Assembly (NCBI GenBank): GCA_032209605.1
Contig: JASFXZ010000016.1
Coordinates: 2,108,001-2,172,000, forward strand
Reading direction: 5' to 3'
Length of the DNA stretch: 64,000 nucleotides
From: Mactromeris polynyma
Lineage: Eukaryota > Mollusca > Bivalvia > Venerida > Mactridae
The position numbers were made by a program, and so were the translations under genes. Below the pieces are notes generated by a model that made no database searches, had not been told where the DNA came from, and worked only from the letters and a program-made list of their open reading frames with translations. Below, piece after piece: positions 45,840 to 58,200 of the stretch (within the stretch, counting starts at the first letter, position 1; each line of letters begins with the position of its first letter).

Positions 45840-47190
45840 AGTGCAAGTAATGTCTTCCCATAACTCCCCTGCGAAATCACTTCAGCCTGCATCCTTAAAA
45901 TACAATCCCATCATTGTTTGCACATGTACATGTACCATATTAATACGCTTGTCTTGTACAATGGACAATTTCGGAATCTTCAGATAACTAGATTGAATAG
46001 TAGTAATAGTAGTATCATATTTGTTTTGAATACGGTAGGAATAATAAGAAAACACTTCATGTGAATCCTAGGAAACTATGCTATACAAATGACCATCTGA
46101 ATAGTTGGTGTAATCTATATCTATATTCAGTCAGCCAATCCTCGTACAGCAGGGATTCTGATGGAGCCATATTGTGCTGAAATCAACGCATGCATCATCG
46201 CATACAGGACTATTAGGCTCGCAGTATTGCGTACTTTCTCAGTTCAAGTACGAGAGGTGTTTCAGGAATGTGTGTATTTTCATCATTACTTAAGCATTCT
46301 TTAAGTACATGTAAGAGACAATGTGCTATAATATACAGTAGACCAAGGACTAGCAATAGAACTTCATCTTCATGTCCCGTAATCAGTTCCAATAGCATAG
46401 CTTTGTAACTAAAAAAAAATGATTATAATCTTATGAGTTCTCTGACTGAAATATTGTTTCAGAAATAAAAATTATCTGACATACTGAACCGAATATATTC
46501 GTCAGACAACATCACACAGAATCATGAGAAAAATGAACCGAAATAATCAAAATTTGGTTATTCGTTGCAGAAAAATTAAAATAATGGACAGATTGAGCCA
46601 TTGGTCAATGTACTTCAAACAAACTATCAACAATGACTCAGTTATGACAATGAATGTTGCACTAAAGGATCAACAACAAGTATATTTATATTTCATGATG
46701 TATTTTCAATATAAATCAAAATATAATTTACAAATATTTCACGTAACAAATACATGCAGTTGGGGATTTGAAGATACCAGATACACGGATGCTAGGTCAC
46801 TGTACAATATATGTACATCATAACAAATATAGTCAACAACAAAAGAAACACGTCTTAAATATGTATACAAAATATTATTGCACACATTAATTTGCATTGA
46901 ACATATATTAAATTTCACAGGTGATTATGAGGTCAGGACACGAGCATACAGACGCATGCACACATACAAAACGTAAACTGGTATCATAAGTAATAAGACC
47001 ATAAAACGTAACTAGTTCTTGGTTCGGGTTTGATGACTAAAATATTTTGTTAAATAAGTAAAATAGCCTTTTAGCTATAACAGAGATAAAGCACAAACAT
47101 ACTTGGCTAAATGCAGCATGGTTTAAACTATATATACACTGTATGTATCATTAAATATTCACAACTGGTGGATCCCAATCATAATTCTTG
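45840..47190. other. Intergenic between convergent genes, nothing recognised
   Basis: AT-rich with short frames only. No family was recognised on either strand. Confidence 0.45.
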
Positions 47191-47191
47191 T

Positions 47192-47335
47192 CACAGGAGA
47201 TTGTCAGGAGTTCTCTCCCTGTATTCCTTCTAGAGTTCTCTCCCTTTATCATTTCTATATAAAGGGAGAAAACTCTAGAAAGATTATAGAGAGAAAACTC
47301 CAGACAATCCATGACAAGGGAGACAATCTCTTGTG
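47192..47335. repeat. Palindromic repeat copy 8
   Basis: cacaggagattgtcaggagt opens; agacaatctcttgtga closes, with an extra internal gacaatccatgaca. Confidence 0.7.
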
Positions 47336-47625
47336 ATCCTTGTTACATGTACAAACTAGTAAAGATCTTCATTCTCACTTGTACAAGCAGATACTCACAT
47401 ATAACATAATTAAAAATTTATCAAATTGATGTTTACAATTTACATCCATTAAATAAATACAAAACAATCAAAACAGTTTTTATAAGTCAAAACACATATG
47501 CAACAAAAAGCAATAGTTTTACTCAAGATGAAAACATATTTTAAGAACAAGAATGGAAATGACAAATATACATTTAAACACAAGGGCCCATCCTAACAGG
47601 CAACAAAAGGTAACTTTGCCTTAAG

Positions 47626-48102
47626 CAAGGGCGGATTCAGGGGGGGGCGGAAGGGGCGTACGCCCCCCCTAAAATCGTCCGTGCATACGTAATTTTATTT
47701 TGTTCTGAATGAGAAAAGGACTAAATGTGTATTTTTTTCGCTCGCTCCGCTCGCAATAATACTAGTACTTTTTCTTAGAAGGTAAGCAATTATCACGTTT
47801 CCGCTATTTTGTTTCAATTTCGTTGATTGACACCATTCCGATATTTAACAAAGCATTGACCTAGCAGCCGACGCATCGGCAATGTCGAAGAGATTTAAAT
47901 CTTGATATTTCATAAAAGTGTGCTATTTGGATTGATTTTGCCTTGAAAGCTATCCTTTTTCAATACAAAATAAAGTATTTCTGAATCCTCAGAATGCACC
48001 AGATGGATCCATTATTTTCAAAATTTTCCGGGGGAGCATGCCCCCGGACCCCCCTAGACCACTTTACGCCCCCCCTAACCCAAAATCCTGGATCCGCGCC
48101 TG
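47626..48102. mobile_element. Non-autonomous DNA transposon, inverted ends, TTAAG duplication
   Basis: The left end caagggcggattcagggggg and the complement of the right end (caggcgcggatccaggattt) match. TTAAG borders both sides (47621-47625 and 48103-48107). The 477-bp interior has only short frames. G- and C-runs near both ends (gtacgcccccc, acgccccccct) are typical of this widespread invertebrate element type. Superfamily not decided. Confidence 0.75.
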
Positions 48103-48698
48103 TTAAGTGCAAGTAAAACCAAAACTTACAATAAAAGTTAGGAATTATTATTTCAACGGGGTCCAAATATTTAATGACAATACATCTATATATATTCTAT
48201 ACAATGCGTTAGTGAACATTTAAAAAGTCAAGGTCACTTCTAGTTGTCAGGCAGTCTAGTCAATATATTGACCCAAAATATAAACCCAACTCGATAAGGC
48301 TTTCATTATCGATGTATCCATTATATAGGGTATAGGGTGGTTAGGTTGTTTAAATCATATTATCAATAATGAACAGATGATTAGGTTGTATACAACACCC
48401 CTTTAATATATATTTAGATAAACAGGATAATGAAAGAAATAGCGAATTTGAGTTATACTTAAAAATTTACAAATACAAACAAACATGTATAACATGGATG
48501 TAAATGTACAATCAAAAGTGTAAACCAATGAAGTCTAGTACTACAGAACATGTCACAGGTTCAAGTAAAGGACTATTTCACGAACTGTTTTTGAACAATA
48601 CAAATGTTCTTTGAACTGACATGCCTTATAAGCATGCATCTTGTGAGTCTGTTAGTAGCGGAAGTGTCATAGACTGTTTGATGACATCAACCCATGTT

Positions 48699-49271
48699 TT
48701 ATAAGCGAGTTGACTCGATGTCTTCGTCCGGGTGGCCTCGTTGTGGCGAAGTTTCGTCTTCTTCTGGTGGGGGTGGTGGGGGAAGTGGATCTGATTGATC
48801 AAAATCACTGATCTGAGGAACAGGCACTGCGATAACAGGTTCTTCTAGGATAGAATCAATCCGATCTCGTGAGGTCTCGCGAGACTTCAACAGATCATAC
48901 GACTCGACTGGTCCTGTGCTACCAGCAGAATCGGAGTCGTCTGAATCATCTTCAGAGTCTGATAGAATATGAGACTTTGATGAACCATGTGATGATTTGT
49001 CATCTGGTAGGCCTTCTAGAATCTGTAACAAGGATATAGAACCTTTACGTTCCTTGTAATACTCCGAGTCGTCTGATACTGACAACATGTTTCCTGCTTG
49101 TTGTGGTGGATAGATTCCTTCGTTACTAGATGTGGATGGGGGAACCAGTGGCTCCCTCTCACCCAACTCGTTTTCATCGGCACTGTGATGTATTCCGAAT
49201 ATAAATCGACGATGTTTCTCCTGCCAACGTTTCTGTTTTAACTTTTCAACTTTTCGTTTCTTCTCAGCTTC
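48699..49271 (-). CDS. IP3R-like exon 12: coiled and acidic C-terminal tail, stop
   Basis: Acceptor ttatctacacag. It starts with a basic helix (EAEKKRKVEKLKQKRW), then Ser/Glu-rich text, an acidic SDSEDDSDDSDSAG stretch, six prolines and ends DIESTRL. The helix sits where IP3R has its C-terminal coiled coil; the rest has no counterpart I recognise. Confidence 0.85.
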   Translation of the reverse strand, partial: EAEKKRKVEKLKQKRWQEKHRRFIFGIHHSADENELGEREPLVPPSTSSNEGIYPPQQAGNMLSVSDDSEYYKERKGSISLLQILEGLPDDKSSHGSSKSHILSDSEDDSDDSDSAGSTGPVESYDLLKSRETSRDRIDSILEEPVIAVPVPQISDFDQSDPLPPPPPPEEDETSPQRGHPDEDIESTRL

Positions 49272-52200
49272 CTGTGTAGATAAATATAATATAATCAGTT
49301 TCATGTAACTATTAATTAGTATATATACATTCAATAGCTGAAATTGATGGCCTATAGTTTTAGGGGTTTCCGGGAAACATTTTGTAGCTAGAGTGTCGGA
49401 GATGCCTTTTGGTGCTTATTTCGTTCTGGTAAATATGCTTAGAATAACATCAAAAACATACATTAAATATCTTATTGCAGTTTTATTTTTTGATGTTTCG
49501 AAAAAGGTGTGGCCTACACAGCCTATAGGAATCTACGCCCCAGAATTGACTCATTTAGATGTCTGTGTTTGCTATTTACCTTATGCAAAATAATGTAGTG
49601 ATAATGCATGCAGTACCATTAATGGTTCAAATGATGTTTCCATACTAAAGCCAACTAACTGAATACTAAGGTGCATGTATGCCTTTGCTCAAAGCTGGTG
49701 GAAAAGTTAGGAGATTGCTGGTGATCTGAGAAGGTGTTTAATATAAAATTAGTGGTCACAACATTTTTTGTTCGAAAATCATAACACTATGTATAACTGA
49801 GATGATCATGGTCGCATGGTAAACTTCCATAGCAATACATGCTGATGTTACAACTGAAACTCAAGTGTCAAGGTCATACTTTATGGGAATTTAATTAATA
49901 GCTAAAAGCTGTCCATTAACAGCAATATACACCTATTTGTGATGAAAAAGTGAATAAACCTGTATTTTCGATACTAACATACAAATGTGTATGTTGAGCT
50001 ACGAACATTATGTCACTGTATTGCGAGTGGATGCAAAACTAATCTATCTGCCTCTTTTATTTACAAGGAGATAGACAGGTTTTGCGATCACCCTTCAAAA
50101 TACACTTACATCCTCCCTCTGTTTTTGTGCTATAGATGTAACTTGGTGAAGAAGGTCATCAATCTTAGATTCTGTGGAATCTATATCTACTGAAGATAAA
50201 CACAAAGCTCTGTTCATTGGGAAGAAATCGACATTCTCTTGTTCAAGCTGAAAGGAAACATAATAGGATCGTTACAATTATTTAAGCAATATGAAAATGT
50301 ATGCCTAATTATAACAAACATAAGTTAACATCTTTAGAAATGAAATTGGTTCAAAATGATGTTTAGTATCACATATATTTAAAATATCAGTCTTTCTAAT
50401 AGACCTAATATTGCATTGTTGGTGTTTATGGAATTCATTTTCTATTTCAATTATAGTATGTACCACAGGAGATTATCACGAGTTCTCTCCCTTAATCCCT
50501 TCTAGAGTTCTCTCCCTTTATTTCTTCTATAGTATATAGTACTATATATACATATACTGTAGAAGGGATAAAGGGAGAGAACTCGTTACAATCTGTGGTT
50601 AGTAATTATGTATGTATGTTTCATCCATTGATAAAACGTCTTTACTTCTACATTACAGTCATGCTGCTTTTCTCTTTGTTAAATGTCCATTTTTTATTTA
50701 ATGACCTTTTTAATTTCAGACACTAAACTTATGAGTAATTATAAATAAAAAGTAATTATTTATAAATTCTATTTCATTTCACCGAAATTGTGTTTGTAAT
50801 AGTTGTACATGTACATTAAAGTGAACACGAATCATATAGACTTAGAAGGATTACTGGTGTGAGAAACATAACCAATCAGAATATTAATTGTATGTCCATG
50901 TAAACAAAGAACAAATAATGTATTAATTCTATAATGCATGATCCGTTAATCTTTTGAGATAAGATATTTTGAGGTTTTATTCCTTACATGGTATTTAATA
51001 AAATAATATATTCTAAAATTCTTCAAATAATTAAGTTGATTTTGTTGAGTGTATTATCTTTAAAAAGAAACAATTTCAGTTCGAAAAAAGAGTCACATGA
51101 ACACTTTTAAATTATGCAATTAGTGAAAATGAATTAGTGACAATAAGATAAAGATGGATACACTTACACATTTGCTGACATAAAGTTCTATTGCAGTGAA
51201 ATCACTGGTTTTCATATCGTTGAGATGGATAAAAAAGAATACATAAGACCACATGTTGTGTTCGTTCCTCACATGAAAATCAAAACCCTGAAATAAAGAT
51301 ATATGGAAATGTTATGGTTACATAGACTCCAAACCATGGAAAAGTTATGGTCAAACAGACCACAAAACCATGAAAAATACACAGTAACATAGACTCCAAA
51401 CCATGGAAAAGTTATGGTCATGTAGACCACAAAACCATGAAAAAGGTATGGTCAAACAGACCACGAAACCATGAAAAATACACAGTAACATAGACTCCAA
51501 ACCATGGAAAAGTTATGGTCAAACAGACCACAAAACCATGAAAAATACACAGTAACATAGACTCCAAACCATGGAAAAGTTATGGTCACATAGACCACAA
51601 AACCATGAAAAAGTTATGGTCACATAGACCACAAAACCATGAAAAAGACACAGTAACATAGACTCCAAACCATGGCAAAGTCATGGTCTCATAAAATCAT
51701 GAAAAAGTTACAGTAACACAGACCACAAAACCATGAAAAAGTTACAGTAACACAGACCACAAAACCATGAAAAAGTTACAGTAACACAGACCACAAAACC
51801 ATGAAAAAGTTACAGTAACACAGACCACAAAACCATGAAAAAGTTACAGTAACACAGACCACAAAACCATGAAAAAGTTACAGTAACACAGACCACAAAA
51901 CCATGAAAAAGTTACAGTAACACAGACCACAAAACCATGAAAAAGTTACAGTAACACAGACCACAAAACCATGAAAAAGTTACAGTAACACAGACCACAA
52001 AACCATGAAAAAGTACAGTAACACAGACCACAAAACCATGAAAAAGTTAAAGTAACACAGACCATAAAACCATGAAAAAGTTACAGTAACACAGACCATA
52101 AAACCATGAAAAAGTTACAGTAACACAGACCACAAAACCATGAAAAAGTTACAGTAACACAGACCACAAAACCATGAAAAAGTTACAGTAACACTGACCA

Positions 52201-55200
52201 CAAAACCATGAAAAAGTTACAGTAACACAGACCGTAAAAGAGAGTTTGTTACAAGGAATGCCACATAAACAAGACAATGCCTCCCCAGACAGACCCCATG
52301 AATACAACAGATTACGAAACATTAGGGACATGGAACATACTAGGAATGTTCTAAACGAAATTAGGTGGACAACAGGGGGGGGGGTTGAATGGATGGAAGA
52401 GACAAAGCAAGAAAGCCAGTAGCCCAAAAAGGCCAAAAAGGGGGAGAAAAGAACATGAACATTATATCAAGTCAATGAACTGCACATAGGGAAAGGGGAA
52501 CTTAAGATATATCTAAAAAACATAATAGCAATAATAACCACACAGTGATTTACAGACTTGGAAAGTTATGGTGATGTAGATTCCAAAATTATGGAAAAGG
52601 TACTGTAACAAAGACTATACACCATGGAAACCTTAGGGTTACCCAGACCACAAAACCATAGAAAAGTGTTGCAGTCAAAGACCACCAAACTGATATGGAG
52701 ACAGAAATATTATTTAAAAACTCAAAAAATGTTAATGTTGAGCTTCGGGATTAAACCATGAAAAAGTACCTATATTTACTTACTTTCTTACAATATTGAT
52801 GTTAACAACAAGTTTAGCAATATAAATCAAAAGGATCCCAAAGACAGGTGTGGAAAGGGTCAGTGAAATTTAAGAATTTAATTTATTTTCATTCCTGCAT
52901 TTGATCAGTGACATAATTATGTAAACAAAAAATATCTTTAAAAACAGATGATTGGCGCAAATTGAAATGTTGTAGTATTGTTGGTTAAGATTTTGAGTTA
53001 TAGCACAACACATATTAACAGATTAACCAATAAATAAAGCCAACCAATGACAGAGAAGAGTGGAGGAAAGAAAAAAATAAGAAGAAAAATGACCTTTCAG
53101 AGATTTCCATAAAAACAAAATCTAGGTATTTATGTTTAAAAAGTTCATTGATATGATACTTACGCCTGTATTTCGTGTCTAAATTAAAGATAAGGTCATA
53201 CAATGTATGATAATTGATAGATTATACAGTTGGACTTGTCTACCATATACCCTATCAAGGTAACTAGAAATGTATCCATAGGACACATATGCCCCCGATA
53301 ATATTCCAATTAATTTATATCTGTATATGCATTCTTAAATATTATATTTCATTTAATTTCCTTCCTACTAGAATACTTCATCTATATTTCGTATTCTCTT
53401 CCTTCCTTTGGTCAATTCTTTCGTTAAGCTTACCCAAGTATAGTGAATTGTGATGTTCTGAATAAAAATCAGCATTAGTCAATTGCATTTAAAGTAGTTC
53501 ATCATTATGCCCATTCAACAATTTTATTGAAAATGGAGACATTAGATTTACCTTTCCGTGATGTTCAAAATCATAACTATTTCTACTGCAAACAAAGCAA
53601 GTATCTTTCATGTCTGATTCAGCTCTCCACTGTAAGAAATACATCCAATCTTATACATACAAGAAGACAATATACAAATAATAAATATTTACACAGTAGT
53701 AAGAAATCTTATTCATGCCTATACCCTTCAGGTAATCTAAGTGATATACTTAATGACCAGATTCCTGTGAATCAAAATTTTGAATTTCTAATAACATGCA
53801 GGTTATGAAAAAAAGGTGTACATTAAAGTTGTCCAATGGCTGCAAATAGTAATAAATTTCCTGTTATTTATGCAATCTTTAAAGTTATTTGTTTTATCTT
53901 CAACAGACTTACGTAGAAACATACAAAGCCATATGGTATTAAGGTCTTTGGACAAGCTAACAGATAAAATTGCTTAATGAGTAAAAGGATAGAAAATATA
54001 GAGAGAACTATACCGGTTGTAATAATTTATAATCAAGTTCATTTTTTTCCTTCAGAAAAGGAAGGTATTAGTGTTTCAGGGTACATGTATATGTCTTACC
54101 TTTAAATCTCTAAGTTCAGAGAAAGTGTCAACAATGATACCAAAGATGATGTTCAAACCGATGGTTGTGATGAAGATAAAGAAAGACACATGGTAGACAA
54201 CAATAGGCCAGAATGTAGCAAATGTTCTCTCAGACTCTGCTTGTTTTACAGACTGAAACAAAAAGTTATCATATACGAGAATTATCAACCAAGATATGTT
54301 CTTATTAAAATTATGAACTACAGTCGGACCTCCTTTATTCGACAACCATCCATCCAAATACTTGGTATCATCTAAAATAAATATCAGGTCATGATGTATC
54401 TTCCTAGGCACGTCAATTGAAATGGGCTATTAGAAACCATGTATTATTCAAAAAGAATTTTCGGACCTGATAAATTTGAATGAACTAGGTCCGACTGTAT
54501 ATCATAAACAGTATGTTACAGCATTTTTACCATTACATGTAGTTTGTTAACAGAAGATCATATGGTATTACAGTAAAACCTCACTTAAATACCACCTCAA
54601 TAATAAGACCAACTCAAAATTAAGAACACAATTTTAAGTCCATTTTCCCTTTTTGGTCTTCCCGTTTCAGGATCCCAATGGTGGACTTATCATTGAGGTT
54701 TTACTGTACTTCCAAAGACAGCAGTAGCATTGTGGTAACAGTCGGTCATTTTGGGATTGCGAGGCCAAACACAGCAGTAGCATTGTGGTAACAGTCGGTC
54801 ATCTCGGGATTGGGAGGCCAAACACAGCAGTAGCATTGTGGTAACAGTCGGTCATCTCGGGATTGGGAGGCCAAACACAGCAGTAGCATTGTGGTAACAG
54901 TCGGTCATCTCGGGATTGGGAGGCCAAACACAGCAGTAGCATTGTGGTAACAGTCGGTCACCTCGGGATTGCCAGGCCAAACACAGCAGTAGCATTGTGG
55001 TAACAGTCGGTCACCTCGGGATTGCCAGGCCAAACACAGCAGTAGCATTGTGGTAACAGTCGGTCATCTCTGGATTGCCAGGCCAAACACAGCAGTAGCA
55101 TTGTGGTAACAGTCGGTCATCTCGGGATTGCAAGGCCAAACACAGCAGTAGCATTGTGGTAACAGTCAGTCATCTTGGGATTGCCAGGCCAAACACAGCA

Positions 55201-58200
55201 GTAGCATTGTGGTAACAGTCGGTCATCTCGGGATTGCCAGGCCAAACACAGCAGTAGCATTGTGGTAACAGTCGGTCATCTCGGGATTGCGAGGCCAAAC
55301 ACAGCAGTAGCATTGTGGTAACAGTCGGTCATCTCGGGATTGCGAGGCCAAACACAGCAGTAGCATTGTGGTAACAGTCGGTCATCTCTGGATTGCAAGG
55401 CCAAACACAGCAGTAGCATTGTGGTAATAGTCGGTCACCTCGGGATTGCCAGGCCAAACACAGCAGTAGCATTGTGGTAACAGTCGGTCATCTCTGGATT
55501 GCCAGGCCAAACACAGCAGTAGCATTGTGGTAACAGTCGGTCATCTCGGGATTGCAAGGCCAAACACAGCAGTAGCATTGTGGTAACAGTCAGTCATCTT
55601 GGGATTGCCAGGCCAAACACAGCAGTAGCATTGTGGTAACAGTCGGTCATCTCGGGATTGCCAGGCCAAACACAGCAGTAGCATTGTGGTAACAGTCGGT
55701 CATCTCGGGATTGCGAGGCCAAACACAGCAGTAGCATTGTGGTAACAGTCGGTCATCTCGGGATTGCGAGGCCAAACACAGCAGTAGCATTGTGGTAACA
55801 GTCGGTCATCTCGGGATTGCAAGGCCAAACACAGCAGTAGCATTGTGGTAATAGTCGGTCACCTCGGGATTGCCAGGCCAAACACAGCAGTAGCATTGTG
55901 GTAACAGTCGGTCATCTCGGGATTGCGAGGCCAAACACAGCAGTAGCATTGTGGTAACAGTCGATCATCTTGGGATTGCAAGGCCAAACACAGCAGTAGC
56001 ATTGTGGTAATAGTCGGTCACCTCGGGATTGCCAGGCCAAACACAGCAGTAGCATTGTGGTAACAGTCGGTCATCTTGGGATTGCAAGGCCAAACACAGC
56101 AGTAGCATTGTGGTAATAGTCGGTCACCTCGGGATTGCGAGGCCAAACACAGCAGTAGCATTGTGGTAACAGTCGGTCATCTCGGGATTGCAAGGCCAAA
56201 CACAGCAGTAACATTGTGGTAACAGTCAGTCATCTCCGGATTGGGAGGCCAAACACAGCAGTAGCATTGTGGTAACAGTCGGTCACCTCGGGATTGCGAG
56301 GCCAAACACAGCAGTAGCATTGTGGTAACAGTCAGTCATCTCCGGATTGCGAGGCCAAACACAGCGAATTGTAACATACAGGGTTATAAAATTGCATTTT
56401 ATTTAAGTTATGTGCATTCCAGAACAATATAGGTAGTACAGATAGATAGAGTTTGGAAAGATGGTTTCAACAATACCAAATACTCAAAACCACCAAAAAT
56501 TGAGTGACGAGGTTCTGGAAATAAGGCGACGCAATCAATACAAGAGTATACAATAATGGTATTCTTGACTAATTTTGAATAGTCAGTACTTTGTCAAGCA
56601 TATCATAATTAACATAGTAGACTTTACCTCAAACATATCACCTATAAGACCATATCTGATGACAGTAACTGTACATTGCCAGAGTGTAGAACAATACAGA
56701 TAGTCTCCAGGTGCAAAATATGCTCTCAGCAGTGAAAACCCAACCAATGAATATATGTAGATGACTATGAATCCTAGAATAGCTACCCAAAGTAATGACA
56801 CACCTGTAAATATAATAAAATGGTCAGCAAGTTGTAATTACTTGAATATGAACAAAGAAAACAGTGGTATCATTACACGACACTGATCTGGCACTCAGAA
56901 TCGCACACAGGAGATAGTACTATGTTATCTCCCTTTTTCCCTTCTATAATATATGTATATGTCAGAGGAGACTGTCAAGAATTCTCTCCCTTTATCTCTT
57001 CTATAGTATATGTACACACGAAAAAAGGGAGAGAACTCTAATAGGGATAAAGGGAGAGAACTCATTACAATCTCCTGTGTAGCGGACAGAATCACCATTC
57101 TTTTTGAGAAGGTGATAAACATATCTGGACAATATCAATTGCAATATACATTGTATCAATAAGTCATAAACATTACTTATTTATCAAAAATACACCTGTA
57201 TAGCACTGTGTATTGTTTTGGGGATGCTAATTAGTAATTACAGGTACTAATAATTAAGTGTTTGTACACTTACATCTAAGTTCAATGTCTTTGTATATGG
57301 AAGTAAGTTCAAAACCTGCATGTGAACAGCTCTAGTAGTAGGACATATTAAATACTAGCTCTTACATTATAAGTTTAAAATGTGCAGAAGTCATTATCAC
57401 AAAAGTGCATTTTGACCTTCACACAGAAAAGTTAAAACATAAATACAGTTATCTACCTTTCCTATATCAATAGACTTGTATTGTACTTTATTGAAACAAT
57501 CACAGAACATCATACAAATTAATACATACTCATTATATTTAATAACTTATAATGTGGGATTTCTTAGTTTTCATTAAATGACTATTAGAATACAAGAAAA
57601 GAACATGACACAATATTATTACATGTGTATGCAACATGTATGCTAAATTTCATGACAATCGACAATTACAATGTATATCTTAAAAAATGAGCTTCAAAAG
57701 TAATAAAATAGAATTTAAAGAAGTATGGTTGGTAAAAGATTGTGAGGTGTTAAATGTACTGAGTATGTACTCCTGATGAAATGAAGTTTGCACTGTTTGA
57801 ATCATTCATGAGAGACTTGGGTGCCCAGTGAGGGTTTAAGCTAGGGCAGTTCTCTCCTCATTATATAGAGGATCTTACATGAGTGCTGATTTGTTATGGT
57901 TTTTATGTAACGAGTCGACTGAAATAATATGACGCGAGGCTCTGCCGAGCGTCATATTCGTTTCAGTCAACGAGTTTCTTAAAAACAATATCAAATAAGC
58001 ACTCATGTAAGATTCTATTTATCACATAACACCATCAATCTTTAAATAAACAATATTTTTAATAAATGCCGAAATTCAGAACAATTGTAAACAATATGCT
58101 GTCATTTAAAGTGACGTCACACTGACCATTTATGACGTCATAAGTGACGTCACACTGGCTATTTATGTAACTAGTTACATATGATATTTATGTCACTGCT

